From Mesobacillus boroniphilus (GTDB lineage Bacteria; Bacillota; Bacilli; Bacillales; Cytobacillaceae), in the NCBI RefSeq assembly GCF_018424685.1, contig NZ_QTKX01000003.1:62001-126000 (forward strand): 64,000 bases of DNA, written 5' to 3'. A program made the position numbers and the translations under genes. The notes under the pieces are model-generated. The model saw nothing but the letters and a program-made list of their open reading frames with translations, searched no databases and was not told where the DNA came from. Shown in pieces: positions 39,486 to 48,421 of this stretch (its first letter is position 1; every line of letters begins with the position of its first letter).

Positions 39486-40448
39486 ATGAAAAAACAAAAG
39501 GTTGTGATCGCGCTAGGAGGAAATGCGATCCAGTCAGGAGATGCATCGGCTGAGGCTCAGCAGCTAGCGCTTGAAAATACCGCAAGACAGCTGGTCGGTT
39601 TTATTGAAAAAGGGATTGACATCATTATTTCTCATGGCAATGGTCCTCAAGTGGGAAATATACTGCTTCAGCAAAAAGCAGCACATTCAGATAAGAATCC
39701 TCAAATGCCCCTTGATACTTGCGGTGCAATGAGCCAGGGAATGATTGGTTATTGGATGCAAAATGCGATGGATAAAGTACTGAAGGAACGAGGGATTGAA
39801 AAGAATATCGCTACAATTGTCACTCGTGTCGTCGTTGATCAGAAGGATCCAGCATTTAAAAATCCAACAAAGCCAATCGGCCCTTTTTATAGTGAGGAAG
39901 AAGCGAAGAGATTGATGGAAGAAACGGGAGCAAAATTTAAGGAGGATGCAGGAAGAGGATGGAGAAGAGTAGTACCTTCACCACTTCCTGTTAGCATCAA
40001 GGAGCATTCTGTTATACAATCTCTTGTCGATGAAGGAAATATTGTGATATCTGTAGGGGGAGGCGGAATTCCGGTCATAGAGACAGAGAATGGTGTGAAA
40101 GGGATTGAAGCGGTCATTGATAAAGATTTTGCTTCGCAAAAGCTGGCAGAACTAGTAAATGCGGATGCCCTGATCATTCTAACAGCTGTTGATCATGTAT
40201 ATGTCGACTTCAATAAGCCAACCCAACGCAAGCTAGGAGAAATCAGCATCGGAGAACTATCATCCTATAGTCAATCAGGCCACTTCGCAGCAGGAAGCAT
40301 GCTTCCAAAAGTTCAAGCAGCGATACAATTCGCACAATCAAATCCAGAGAGGAAAACAATCATCACTTCACTTGACTTTGCTTTTGAGGCAATGGAAGGA
40401 AAAGCTGGAACCGTCATTTCGATGCAAGGGGAAAAAATTCTTTCCTAG
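39486..40448 (+). CDS. arcC: Carbamate kinase
   Basis: Transfers phosphate from carbamoyl phosphate to ADP, the ATP-forming step of the pathway. Amino acid kinase fold motifs are [39 protein letters not shown] and [16 protein letters not shown], with [11 protein letters not shown] near the end. 320 aa is normal. AAAGAGGCG precedes ATG 39486. Last gene of the operon; a terminator lies at 40519-40561. Confidence 0.96.
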   Translation: MKKQKVVIALGGNAIQSGDASAEAQQLALENTARQLVGFIEKGIDIIISHGNGPQVGNILLQQKAAHSDKNPQMPLDTCGAMSQGMIGYWMQNAMDKVLKERGIEKNIATIVTRVVVDQKDPAFKNPTKPIGPFYSEEEAKRLMEETGAKFKEDAGRGWRRVVPSPLPVSIKEHSVIQSLVDEGNIVISVGGGGIPVIETENGVKGIEAVIDKDFASQKLAELVNADALIILTAVDHVYVDFNKPTQRKLGEISIGELSSYSQSGHFAAGSMLPKVQAAIQFAQSNPERKTIITSLDFAFEAMEGKAGTVISMQGEKILS

Positions 40449-40452
40449 CAGG

Positions 40453-40716
40453 TGGATGCATAGGGACGTATCCCATATCCATCAAGTTAAGCAAATAAAT
40501 ATCACTTTATTGGAAAATAGCCTTTCCTTTCTTTAAATCCAAAGAAAGGTGGGCTTTTTTGTATGGTCGAACTAACATTTGAAGACGAATTCAAGCTGTT
40601 GTCTGATGAACTAGGTCGTATCTTCTCTTCCAAGTTTCTTGATGAACTGGCTAAGAATCATAAAATTAAGCAACGGAAAGGAGAAGTGGGATATGGCGTA
40701 TGTCCCCATGCACCCA
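40453..40716. mobile_element. Remnant element bounded by 28-bp inverted repeats
   Basis: The left arm at 40453-40480 starts TGGATGCATAGGGACG. Read from the other strand, the right arm at 40689-40716 starts TGGGTGCATGGGGACA. Arms agree at about 23 of 28 positions. The interior holds the arcC terminator and a transposase-like fragment. The GCATAGGGACGTA core also occurs at 32218, 32507 and 44994. Confidence 0.55.
40519..40561 (+). terminator. arc operon terminator
   Basis: CCTTTCTTT and AAAGAAAGG form the core, extended by AGCC/GGGCT, with a T6 run. Confidence 0.85.
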
Positions 40717-40730
40717 TGGATGAAAAATAG
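40563..40730 (+). pseudogene. N-terminal fragment of an IS4-type transposase (probable)
   Basis: 55 codons reading MVELTFEDEFKLLSDELGRI, then FLDELAKNHKIKQRKGEV, before running into the element's right inverted repeat and stopping. The pattern of leucines and the LAK...KQRKGE step resembles the N-terminus of IS4-family transposases. No binding site and no DDE domain remain. Confidence 0.4.
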
Positions 40731-40824
40731 TTGAAAAAGCCAGGAAGATGATTTACTATCAATTCATAACACGATATATTGTGTTGGATAAGTAGTTTTA
40801 TAACTAAATATTGAAATTACCGAT

Positions 40825-40990
40825 AAGTATGGTGTCTGAACAAGACTTAATAGGGAATCTGGTGAGAATCCAGAACTGTTCCCGCAACTGTAAGTGCTGA
40901 CGAAATAAGGAAGAACCACTGTCTAAAAAATAGATGGGAAGGCCTTAAATTAGGGTGAAGCACAAGTCAGGAGACCTGCCATATTTATTC
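40825..40990 (+). ncRNA. Cobalamin (adenosylcobalamin) riboswitch
   Basis: Shows the conserved core in order: AATAGGGAATCTGGTGAGAA, then TCCAGAACTGTTCCCGCAAC and TGTAAG, and the B12 box AAGTCAGGAGACCTGCC at 40964-40980. It is followed by a terminator hairpin (41094) and the thioesterase-nrdE-nrdF genes. Binding of the coenzyme should lower expression of these genes. In other bacteria such riboswitches turn off B12-independent ribonucleotide reductase when a B12-dependent one can work. Confidence 0.95.
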
Positions 40991-41093
40991 GTGTTATCTT
41001 CTTCGGGAATTGGGAAGGTATTACGTGGATAAATTGATAGACTCATGCTTTTTTGCTGCTTTATATGAGCTGTTAATCGATCAACGTTACTTA

Positions 41094-41121
41094 AACCCAT
41101 CTTTCGAGATGGGTTTTTCTC
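41094..41121 (+). terminator. Riboswitch expression-platform terminator
   Basis: AAACCCATCT and AGATGGGTTT pair around TTCG, followed by TTCTC. It lies between the cobalamin aptamer and the first gene. Confidence 0.75.
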
Positions 41122-41158
41122 ATTTTTCAGGGAGCATTTTGCACTTAGGGGGTTAACA

Positions 41159-41668
41159 ATGGAAAGATTATCATCAAATGTATCGAGGACATTTCAGAAC
41201 CGGCTGGTTTTGCCTCCGGATACAAACCATCTTGGAACCATTTTTGGCGGAACGGTACTTTCGTATATTGATGAAATTGCCGCTATAGCGGCAATGAAAC
41301 ATAGCAGAAAGGCTGTCGTCACCGCCTCGATTGACTCGGTGAATTTTTTGTCTTCCGCAATAGTAGGCGATATTTTAACACTCGAAGCGGTGGTCATTTC
41401 AACAGGCAGAACGTCAATGGAAGTGTTCGTGAAAGTGGAAAGTGAAAACTTGAAAACTAGCAGGAAAACGTTGACTACCACCTCGATTCTTACCATGGTT
41501 GCAAAGGATGACAATGGTAAACCGGTACCCGTCGCAAGGGTGATTCCAGAGAATGATGAAGAACAGGAGATGTTCAACACTGCCGATATGAGAAGGCAGA
41601 GGAGGCTGGAAATGAGAAAAAGTAACCAAGATGGAGGAATGTTCAATGAGTATCCAAGTAAAGGATGA
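41159..41668 (+). CDS. Acyl-CoA thioesterase, hotdog fold (YkhA-like)
   Basis: 169-aa hotdog-fold enzyme that hydrolyses acyl-CoA. NRLVLPPDTNHLGTIFGGTV has the catalytic aspartate/asparagine region, with SYIDEIAAIAAMKHSRKAVV and SVNFLSSAIVGDILTLEAVV typical of the YkhA/YciA group. AGGGGGT precedes the ATG. Its last 23 bases overlap the start of nrdE, so it is translated together with the reductase. Why a thioesterase should be under B12 control is not evident. Confidence 0.88.
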   Translation: MERLSSNVSRTFQNRLVLPPDTNHLGTIFGGTVLSYIDEIAAIAAMKHSRKAVVTASIDSVNFLSSAIVGDILTLEAVVISTGRTSMEVFVKVESENLKTSRKTLTTTSILTMVAKDDNGKPVPVARVIPENDEEQEMFNTADMRRQRRLEMRKSNQDGGMFNEYPSKG

Positions 41669-43877
41669 AAATGTAGCCAAACTTGTCGCAGAAATAGAGC
41701 GGTCGTTCCCTAAACTAGACTTTCAACGGTTCAAAGAAAAGGTGGATCATGCCCTTGAAGTGAAGAAAATGACAGACAGCCAGATCGAAAACATGCTGAT
41801 TTTATCCGCCGTTGAACGAATCAGCCGGAATGAGCCTGAATGGACATATGTGGCTGCGAGGTTTTATCTAAAGAAATTATACAAGCTTAGCGCAAACTAT
41901 AGAAATACAAGATTAGAGTCTGGTTACGGATCGTTCTATGAACTTATCAATAGATTAATTGGTATTGGGATTTATGACAGTAAAGTCTTAACATCCTACT
42001 CCCGTGAAGAAATAGATTACCTGGAAAAAGTCATTGATCCCGAGAGAGACAAGCTGTTTACATATATCGGTCTTTTAACCATGGCGGAAAGGTATCTGGC
42101 GCGAACACAAAATGGTGATTTTGCCGAACTGCCACAAGAACGGTTCATGCTGATCGCCATGACACTGCTGGCTAAAGAACCGAAAGAAAAACGGCTTGAA
42201 CTAGTTAAGGAGGCATACTGGGCAATTTCAAATCTTTATATGACAGTGGCCACTCCGACACTCTCGAATGCCGGCAAAAGCTATGGCCAATTATCGAGCT
42301 GCTTTATCGATACAGTTGCGGACGATTTAAGGAGTATTTACGACTCGAATACAGATATATCGACCTTGAGTAAAAATGGCGGCGGCATTGGTGTTTATCT
42401 TGGTAAAATCAGAAGCCGCGGCAGTGATATCAAGGGCTTTAAAGGGGTCAGTTCCGGAGTCATCCCGTGGATGAAACAGCTGAATAACACCGCGGTTTCA
42501 GTTGATCAATTAGGCCAGCGTCAGGGTGCAATTGCTGTGTATCTCGATGTCTGGCATAAAGATATCTTCCCGTTTCTGGATGCAAAACTGAACAATGGAG
42601 ACGAGCGCCAGAGGACGCATGATTTGTTTTCGGGTATTTGCATCCCCGATTTATTTATGGAACAAGTAGAAAAGCGAGGGGACTGGTATCTGTTCGATCC
42701 TCATGAAGTAAGGAAGGTCATGGGATTTTCCCTTGAAGATTATTTCGATGAGGAGAAGGGGGCAGGCTCCTTCCGTGACAAATATTGGGCCTGCGTCTAC
42801 CATCCTAGTTTGTCACATGAAGTGGTACCTGCCATTGAAATCTTTAAATCGATCATGGTCTCTCAGCTTGAAACCGGCACACCTTACATGTTTTACAGGG
42901 ATCAGGTTAACAGACTTAATGCCAATCACCACAAAGGGATGATTTACTGCAGTAATCTCTGCACGGAAATCACACAGAATATGAGCCCTACCCTCCTTGA
43001 AGAGGAAACAGTGAAGGACGGAAAGATTTTAATCTATAAAAAGCCGGGTGACTTTGTCGTCTGTAATTTATCCTCGATTTCTTTAGCGAAAAGTGTGATG
43101 GATGATGTATTGGAGAGAGTCATTAATATCCAGGTTAGATTACTGGATAATGTCATAGATATCAATGAAATCCCGGTCCTGCAGGCGCAAATAACCAACA
43201 AAAACTACAGGGGAATCGGACTGGGAACATTCGGCTGGCATCATCTGCTGGCTCTTAAAGGAATCAAATGGGAAAGCGAAGAAGCTGTCGAGTATTGTGA
43301 TGCTCTCTATGAAAATATCGCCTATTTAACAATCAATGCAAGCCTTGGGCTGGCGGTAGAAAAAGGGGCATACCCTTATTTCGAAGGCTCAGATTGGTCG
43401 ACTGGACAGTTTTTCGAAAAGAGACAGTACACTGGCGAAAGATGGGGGAACTTGGCTGTGGAAGTAAAGCAGTATGGAATCAGGAACGGCTACCTGATGG
43501 CAGTGGCACCCAACTCATCAACCTCCATCCTTGCAGGTTCGACAGCAAGCATTGACCCGATTTTCAGGCTTGAATACTCCGAGGAGAAAAAAGATTACAA
43601 GATTCCGGTGACCGCACCGGATTTATCAGCTGAAACCATGTGGTTCTATAAGACAGCCTACAGCCTTGACCAGCACTGGAGCATCAGGCAAAATGCACGC
43701 CGTCAGCGCCATATCGACCAATCCATCTCGTTTAATTTTTACGTGACAAACACGATTAAGGCAAAAGCACTGCTGGAGCTGCATATGGATGCCTGGAAGT
43801 CCGGTTTAAAAACGACTTACTATGTCCGATCCACATCTAGCAGTGAGTTTGACGAATGTGAAAGCTGCCATAGTTAA
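41646..43877 (+). CDS. nrdE: Ribonucleoside-diphosphate reductase, class I alpha subunit
   Basis: Catalytic subunit that reduces ribonucleotides, 743 aa. A cysteine of the redox pair is in QLSSCFIDTVADDL, the active-site region NLCTEI with Cys and Glu is near residue 440, radical-transfer tyrosines are near the end (KTTYYVRS), and the swivelling cysteine pair is at the C-terminus (CESCHS). There is no N-terminal ATP-cone of normal length. ATG 41646 has GGAGGA upstream and lies inside the thioesterase gene. Class Ia or Ib cannot be fixed; no nrdI or nrdH is adjacent. Confidence 0.93.
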   Translation: MSIQVKDENVAKLVAEIERSFPKLDFQRFKEKVDHALEVKKMTDSQIENMLILSAVERISRNEPEWTYVAARFYLKKLYKLSANYRNTRLESGYGSFYELINRLIGIGIYDSKVLTSYSREEIDYLEKVIDPERDKLFTYIGLLTMAERYLARTQNGDFAELPQERFMLIAMTLLAKEPKEKRLELVKEAYWAISNLYMTVATPTLSNAGKSYGQLSSCFIDTVADDLRSIYDSNTDISTLSKNGGGIGVYLGKIRSRGSDIKGFKGVSSGVIPWMKQLNNTAVSVDQLGQRQGAIAVYLDVWHKDIFPFLDAKLNNGDERQRTHDLFSGICIPDLFMEQVEKRGDWYLFDPHEVRKVMGFSLEDYFDEEKGAGSFRDKYWACVYHPSLSHEVVPAIEIFKSIMVSQLETGTPYMFYRDQVNRLNANHHKGMIYCSNLCTEITQNMSPTLLEEETVKDGKILIYKKPGDFVVCNLSSISLAKSVMDDVLERVINIQVRLLDNVIDINEIPVLQAQITNKNYRGIGLGTFGWHHLLALKGIKWESEEAVEYCDALYENIAYLTINASLGLAVEKGAYPYFEGSDWSTGQFFEKRQYTGERWGNLAVEVKQYGIRNGYLMAVAPNSSTSILAGSTASIDPIFRLEYSEEKKDYKIPVTAPDLSAETMWFYKTAYSLDQHWSIRQNARRQRHIDQSISFNFYVTNTIKAKALLELHMDAWKSGLKTTYYVRSTSSSEFDECESCHS

Positions 43878-43896
43878 GAGGAAAGGAAAGAAAACC

Positions 43897-44934
43897 ATGA
43901 CCCAATTGAAGAAAAGAACTCTTGTAGACGTTGAAGCTCCAAATGCTTCGACTGGAATTATTAATGGCCGTAACTCAAACATATTAAATTGGGATGATGT
44001 TCGCTTCCCCTGGGCGTATCCAAAATATAAGAGAATGCTGGGAAATTTCTGGACCCCTTTTGAAATCAATATGTCCAAGGATATTAAGCAATTTTCGAGG
44101 CTTTCCGAAAAAGAAAAGGATGCCTTTTTAAAAATCATTGGGCTGTTGGCACTCCTTGACAGCATTCAGACGGACTACGCCAGTAAAGTTGCCGATTATC
44201 TAACTGACTCCAGTTTAAATGCTTTGATGATCATTTTGGCGCAGCAGGAAGTAATCCATAATCATTCTTACAGCTATGTGCTGTCAAGCATCGTTCCCAA
44301 ATCAAAGCAGGAGGAAGTGTTTGATTATTGGAGGACAGAACCAATCCTGCGCAAGCGAAATGAATTTATTACGGACGGCTATAAAGGTTTCGCGGAAAAC
44401 CCAAGCATCGAAAATCTATTGCATTCCATTGTCTATGATGTCATCCTTGAAGGCCTGTTTTTCTACTCGGGCTTCGCCTTTTTTTATAACCTTGCGCGGA
44501 ATCAGAAAATGGTTGGCACCAGTACGATGATTAACTACATCAACCGTGACGAACAGCTGCATGTAGGATTATTTGAAAAGATCTTCAAAGAGATTCTAAG
44601 TGAAAATCCCGAGCACAACACAGAATCATTGAGGGGATTTGGTACCGCAGCCTTCAAGGAAGCTGCACAGTTAGAGATTGAGTGGGCTAATTATATAATC
44701 GGCAACGAGATCGACGGTTTGCTCATGTCAGACGTGGAAGCCTATATAAAGTTCATGGCTAACAAACGAGCAGAACAATTAGGCTTCAATGCGCCTTTCG
44801 AAGGACATCGGACCAATCCGTTAAGGTGGATTATCGCCTATCAAGAAGTAGACCTTGGCAAGACAGATTTCTTTGAGCAAAAATCAAGACAGTACACCAA
44901 GACATCCGATGAAAACGGATTTGATGAACTATAA
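43897..44934 (+). CDS. nrdF: Ribonucleoside-diphosphate reductase, class I beta subunit
   Basis: Radical-generating metal subunit, 345 aa. Metal ligands are visible in order: aspartate of LLALLDSIQTDY, the EXXH of LAQQEVIHNHSYSYV, the glutamate of LEGLFFYSGF, and EXXH in NRDEQLHVGLF. A tyrosine seven residues after the first EXXH glutamate occupies the radical position (Y122 in E. coli numbering). GAGGAAAGG precedes ATG 43897. It lies 19 bases after nrdE and under the same riboswitch. Confidence 0.93.
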   Translation: MTQLKKRTLVDVEAPNASTGIINGRNSNILNWDDVRFPWAYPKYKRMLGNFWTPFEINMSKDIKQFSRLSEKEKDAFLKIIGLLALLDSIQTDYASKVADYLTDSSLNALMIILAQQEVIHNHSYSYVLSSIVPKSKQEEVFDYWRTEPILRKRNEFITDGYKGFAENPSIENLLHSIVYDVILEGLFFYSGFAFFYNLARNQKMVGTSTMINYINRDEQLHVGLFEKIFKEILSENPEHNTESLRGFGTAAFKEAAQLEIEWANYIIGNEIDGLLMSDVEAYIKFMANKRAEQLGFNAPFEGHRTNPLRWIIAYQEVDLGKTDFFEQKSRQYTKTSDENGFDEL

Positions 44935-44984
44935 AACTCCCGGCAAATTCCTTTTATAAGTTCCGCTAATATTGATAGTATGGG

Positions 44985-45090
44985 AGCATAGGGACGTACC
45001 CTTTGCTTCAATTGGCAGCGGCAGTCATGAATTAGTGCACAGGACGTTGCCATTCATAACCGAAAGTAGGTCAACAAAAATGAAAACGGA
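44985..45090 (+). repeat. Dispersed leader element, copy 2
   Basis: Starts GCATAGGGACGTACCC, continues with GGCAGCGGCAGTCATGAA, and ends in GAAAGTAGGTCAACAAAAAT followed by GAAAACGGAAAAA. The end provides the binding site and first codons of the acetyltransferase gene. Copy 1 is at 32217-32360. Confidence 0.7.
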
Positions 45091-45640
45091 AAAAGAGAAG
45101 ATGTTGGCTGGAGAAATGTATAATCCTGCTGACCCAGTATTAGTAAAGGAACGCGAGGAAGCTAGACGAAAAGTTAGGATATATAATCAAACATTGGAAA
45201 CCGAAGGAGAAAAACGGACAAAGTTATTAAAGGAATTACTCGGCTCAACTGGAGAAACCGTGGTTATGGAGCCGAATATCCGCTTTGATTACGGTTATAA
45301 CATACATGTAGGAGAGAACTTTTTTGCCAATTTTGATTGCACCATCCTGGATGTTTGTGAAGTCCGATTTGGCGACAATTGCATGCTTGCACCTGGCGTG
45401 CAAATCTATACAGCAACACATCCACTTGATCCAACTGAACGGAATTCAGGAAGGGAATATGCCAAACCGATCACATTTGGAGATAATGTATGGATTGGCG
45501 GAAGTGCAATCATTAATCCAGGAGTAACAGTAGGAGACAATGTCGTAATCGCATCAGGGGCAGTCGTGACGAAAGATGTGCCGGATAACGTTGTCGTTGG
45601 GGGCAATCCGGCTAGAGTCATTAAACAGATTGAACTTTAA
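45080..45640 (+). CDS. maa: Sugar O-acetyltransferase (maltose acetyltransferase family)
   Basis: 186-aa trimeric left-handed beta-helix enzyme using acetyl-CoA. The N-terminal [20 protein letters not shown] is the Mac domain, followed by helix repeats ([40 protein letters not shown]). The catalytic histidine is in [18 protein letters not shown]. The start ATG 45080 is used because the upstream in-frame residues are repeat sequence. The physiological sugar is unknown for the family. Confidence 0.9.
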   Translation: MKTEKEKMLAGEMYNPADPVLVKEREEARRKVRIYNQTLETEGEKRTKLLKELLGSTGETVVMEPNIRFDYGYNIHVGENFFANFDCTILDVCEVRFGDNCMLAPGVQIYTATHPLDPTERNSGREYAKPITFGDNVWIGGSAIINPGVTVGDNVVIASGAVVTKDVPDNVVVGGNPARVIKQIEL

Positions 45641-45748
45641 GCAGGTAAGCCTGGCTTGATTTTGGACAAGGATCCCGATAGAGCGAGAGAAATGTCAGGA
45701 CAAGGTCTTGCGCTGGTAACGAAGTGTTAATGAATGGAGGAAACCAGA

Positions 45749-46846
45749 ATGAAAGAACAGGTTGTGATTGTCGGGGCTGGCCTATCAGGTTTGCGTGCTG
45801 CCTCTTTGCTGCAATCAAAAGGCATAAGCTGCAGGGTCCTGGAGGCGCGCAGCCGGCTTGGGGGCAGGGTTTTGAGCATGGCAGCCAAAGACAGGCCGGA
45901 GCTTGGCCAGTTTGATTTGGGCCCGACCTGGTTCTGGCCTAATCACGAGTCTGCCATCACCAAATTGGTAAAAGACCTTGGATTGCCCACCATTGAACAG
46001 CATATCTCAGGATCAATGCTTTTTGAGCAATCGCAAACTGGGCAGGCACAGCGTCATGTTCTCCCAAAAGGTGCAGTCGAGAGGTCGGTGCGGCTGGCCG
46101 GCGGTATGCAGTCCCTTATTGATGCCATCGCATCCTCACTTCCGTCTGGCACAGTCGAACTGAATACCCGGGTTAATGCAATCCAACTGGAGGAGGCAGA
46201 CGGAGTCACAATAGAAGCTGAACAGTGTGATGGAATAAAGAGAAGCTTTCGGGGTGCAGCTGTAATCCTGGCATTGCCGCCGCGAATACTGGCAGAAAGG
46301 ATCGCTTTTGAACCGCGACTCCCCGATGGACTAATAGCAAGCCTTAAAGACAAGCCGACGTGGATGGCGGGACAAGCGAAAGCGATTGCGATTTATGATC
46401 GGCCATTCTGGAGGGATGCTGGTCTCTCCGGCCAGATCACCAGCTGGGCCGGGCCCTTGCAAGAAATTCATGATGCTTCACCTGATACAGGATATGGCGC
46501 ACTTTTTGGTTTTTTCGGGCTTCCGGCAAATATGCGTCAAGAAATTGGTGAGGAGCATATTCTGCGACTGGTCACTGACCAATTGACAAGGCTTTTTGGC
46601 CCGCCAGCTGGAAAACCCATTGCTCTCCTTTACAAAGATTGGGCGAGCGATCCAGAAACAGCTGTGGAGGAAGATGCACTGCCGTTGACCAGCTTCCCAG
46701 ACTATGGCCTGCCGGCAGGGAAGAGTTCTTGGGAAAAGAGGGTTATTTTTGCGGCTACAGAAACAGCGCCTGGACATGGCGGGCATCTGGAAGGAGCACT
46801 TCAAGCAGCGGAGCGAGCGGCATCTGAAGTAATGAAAGTTTTATGA
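45749..46846 (+). CDS. FAD-dependent amine oxidase-like protein
   Basis: 365-aa flavoprotein. The dinucleotide fold VVIVGAGLSGLRAASLLQSK is at the N-terminus, followed by the GG motif EARSRLGGRV. The C-terminal FAD-binding ATETAPGHGGHLEGALQAAE fits flavin monoamine oxidases and protoporphyrinogen-oxidase-like enzymes, with which it shares DLGPTWFWP. It is shorter than typical monoamine oxidases (about 450 aa), with a reduced substrate domain. ATG 45749 has GGAGG upstream. The substrate is unknown. Confidence 0.8.
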   Translation: MKEQVVIVGAGLSGLRAASLLQSKGISCRVLEARSRLGGRVLSMAAKDRPELGQFDLGPTWFWPNHESAITKLVKDLGLPTIEQHISGSMLFEQSQTGQAQRHVLPKGAVERSVRLAGGMQSLIDAIASSLPSGTVELNTRVNAIQLEEADGVTIEAEQCDGIKRSFRGAAVILALPPRILAERIAFEPRLPDGLIASLKDKPTWMAGQAKAIAIYDRPFWRDAGLSGQITSWAGPLQEIHDASPDTGYGALFGFFGLPANMRQEIGEEHILRLVTDQLTRLFGPPAGKPIALLYKDWASDPETAVEEDALPLTSFPDYGLPAGKSSWEKRVIFAATETAPGHGGHLEGALQAAERAASEVMKVL

Positions 46847-46856
46847 TATGAAAAGA

Positions 46857-46892
46857 AAGGCCTGGTCCTAAAAAGTGGATCAGGCCTTTTAC
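46857..46892. terminator. Terminator after the flavoprotein gene
   Basis: AAAGGCCTGGTCC and GGATCAGGCCTTTT pair around TAAAAAGT with one bulge. Confidence 0.85.
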
Positions 46893-46896
46893 TAAT

Positions 46897-47004
46897 GGCT
46901 CTTTTCGTAAACTTTGTTGCTTTCTCTTTTAAAAGTAAAAATCGGATTCTGGATTTTTACGACTTTTTAAGCATTTGCAGTCAAGGAGCAGGAAGAAAAG
47001 AGCC
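46897..47004. mobile_element. Degenerate relative of the 184-bp MITE
   Basis: The left end GGCTCTTTTCGTAAACTTTG matches the MITE terminus and the right end closes with GAAAAGAGCC. The 108-base interior is different and no target duplication is visible. It is probably a decayed or internally deleted relative. Confidence 0.6.
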
Positions 47005-47086
47005 TGAGACCAGTCACAATACGGCAAATAGGGTTATATACGCAAAGCAATAATCAATGCGAAAGCAGCCTTACTTCTCCCCATTG

Positions 47087-48205
47087 TTACCTGGAAACGT
47101 TATGTCGCAGCTTGCTAAAGTCGGACTCTTGATAGTAACTGTTTTTTACGAGAATATTCGGACCGAGGCAGGAAACAGCCGGGCAGTGACAGCTTAGCTG
47201 CTTAGCGATTTCGGATTTCTGCCACTTTTGATAGGCATCTTCAAGACTGGTGTTTTGAATATTGCCAAGCGGCGGAGTATCGCCGAAATCGGTGACGATG
47301 ATATCGCCGTTGAAAATATTCACATTGAGGCGCGAACGACCATCCGGGTCATTCCTGACGGTCACATTTTTGCTGTTGTAAAGACGTTTTAGCAGGTCCA
47401 GATCCTCCTGCTTATTGCTGCATGCATAGAAAGGCAGCGTTCCGAACAGCATCCAGACATTTTCGTCACGGATGTCGAGCAGGTGGTGGATGGCTTTGCG
47501 AATTTCTTCGAGTGTCAATGATTCGAGGCTGCTTGCGAAATCGCTAGGGTACATTGGGTGCACCTCGTGTCTCTGGCAATGCATTTCATCGACGATTTGC
47601 CTGTGAATCTTTTCAAGATACGGCAAAGTTCGCTTGTTCAGCATCGTTTCTGCCGACACCATGACGCCGGCTTTCACGAGTTCTCTGCTGTTTTCTATCA
47701 TTCTTGTAAAATATTTTTCGCGCTGCTGGTAGTCAGGCTTCTTTTCCATCATCGCGAATCCGCCCTCGACGAAATCATCGACAGTGCCCCAGTTGTGTGA
47801 GATATGAAGTACATCCAAATACGGGATAATCATCTCGTACCGCGAAAGATCCATCGTCAAATTGGAATTGATCTGCGTACGGACGCCGCGTTCAAAAGCG
47901 TATTTCAAAATCGGAACGACATAATTTTTAACCGAAGAGAGAGAAAGCATCGGTTCGCCGCCGGTAATGCTCAAAGAGCGCAGCTTCGGGATTTCGTCCA
48001 GCCTGTGCAAAAGTAGCTCCAAGGGCAGTGCAGCAGGGTCCTTTGTTTGAAGCGTATAGCCGACTGCACAATGCTCGCACCGCATGTTGCAAAGGGTCGT
48101 TGTCGTGAATTCGATATTGGTGAGTTGAGGGCTGCCGTATTGTTCGACATCAAGGTAAGCTTCCCAGGGGTCGTGTTGAGGGGTGATTGCTTTTATGTAT
48201 GACAT
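47087..48205 (-). CDS. yfkAB: Radical SAM/CxCxxxxC motif protein YfkAB
   Basis: 372-aa radical SAM protein. The SAM-cluster motif is TTLCNMRCEHCAVGY (CX3CX2C) near residue 38. SITGGEPMLS is the GGE motif for SAM, and the C-terminal SCHCPAVSCLG is the CXCX4C motif that names the family and should bind a second iron-sulfur cluster. Its length suits the fused form of the genes first called yfkA and yfkB. The function is unknown. It is leftward and stands alone. Confidence 0.9.
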   Translation of the reverse strand: MSYIKAITPQHDPWEAYLDVEQYGSPQLTNIEFTTTTLCNMRCEHCAVGYTLQTKDPAALPLELLLHRLDEIPKLRSLSITGGEPMLSLSSVKNYVVPILKYAFERGVRTQINSNLTMDLSRYEMIIPYLDVLHISHNWGTVDDFVEGGFAMMEKKPDYQQREKYFTRMIENSRELVKAGVMVSAETMLNKRTLPYLEKIHRQIVDEMHCQRHEVHPMYPSDFASSLESLTLEEIRKAIHHLLDIRDENVWMLFGTLPFYACSNKQEDLDLLKRLYNSKNVTVRNDPDGRSRLNVNIFNGDIIVTDFGDTPPLGNIQNTSLEDAYQKWQKSEIAKQLSCHCPAVSCLGPNILVKNSYYQESDFSKLRHNVSR

Positions 48206-48421
48206 AATTAGCTCCTTAAAGAGTGATTTTGAAAAACCATTACATTATAACTTAGCTTTCATGCTTCGACTATTCCTTGCCCCCTATTTTCTAGTAAGCT
48301 ATTTGGAAGTAAGGAAGCAGAAGCAGAAGCAGAAGCAGAGGGCACATGCTGGATCATTTTACCTACTGTTAACAACAGTGATATAGTAATAATTAACTAA
48401 CTTGAGAGGAAGCTGTAGTAC

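Noticed and set aside
44938..45079. N-terminal extension of the acetyltransferase from 44972.
   Set aside because: The extra residues are encoded by the dispersed leader element, and the family begins near [12 protein letters not shown].
48313..48340. Short (GAAGCA)n microrepeat before the EAL gene.
   Set aside because: About four units only, non-coding, no visible function.
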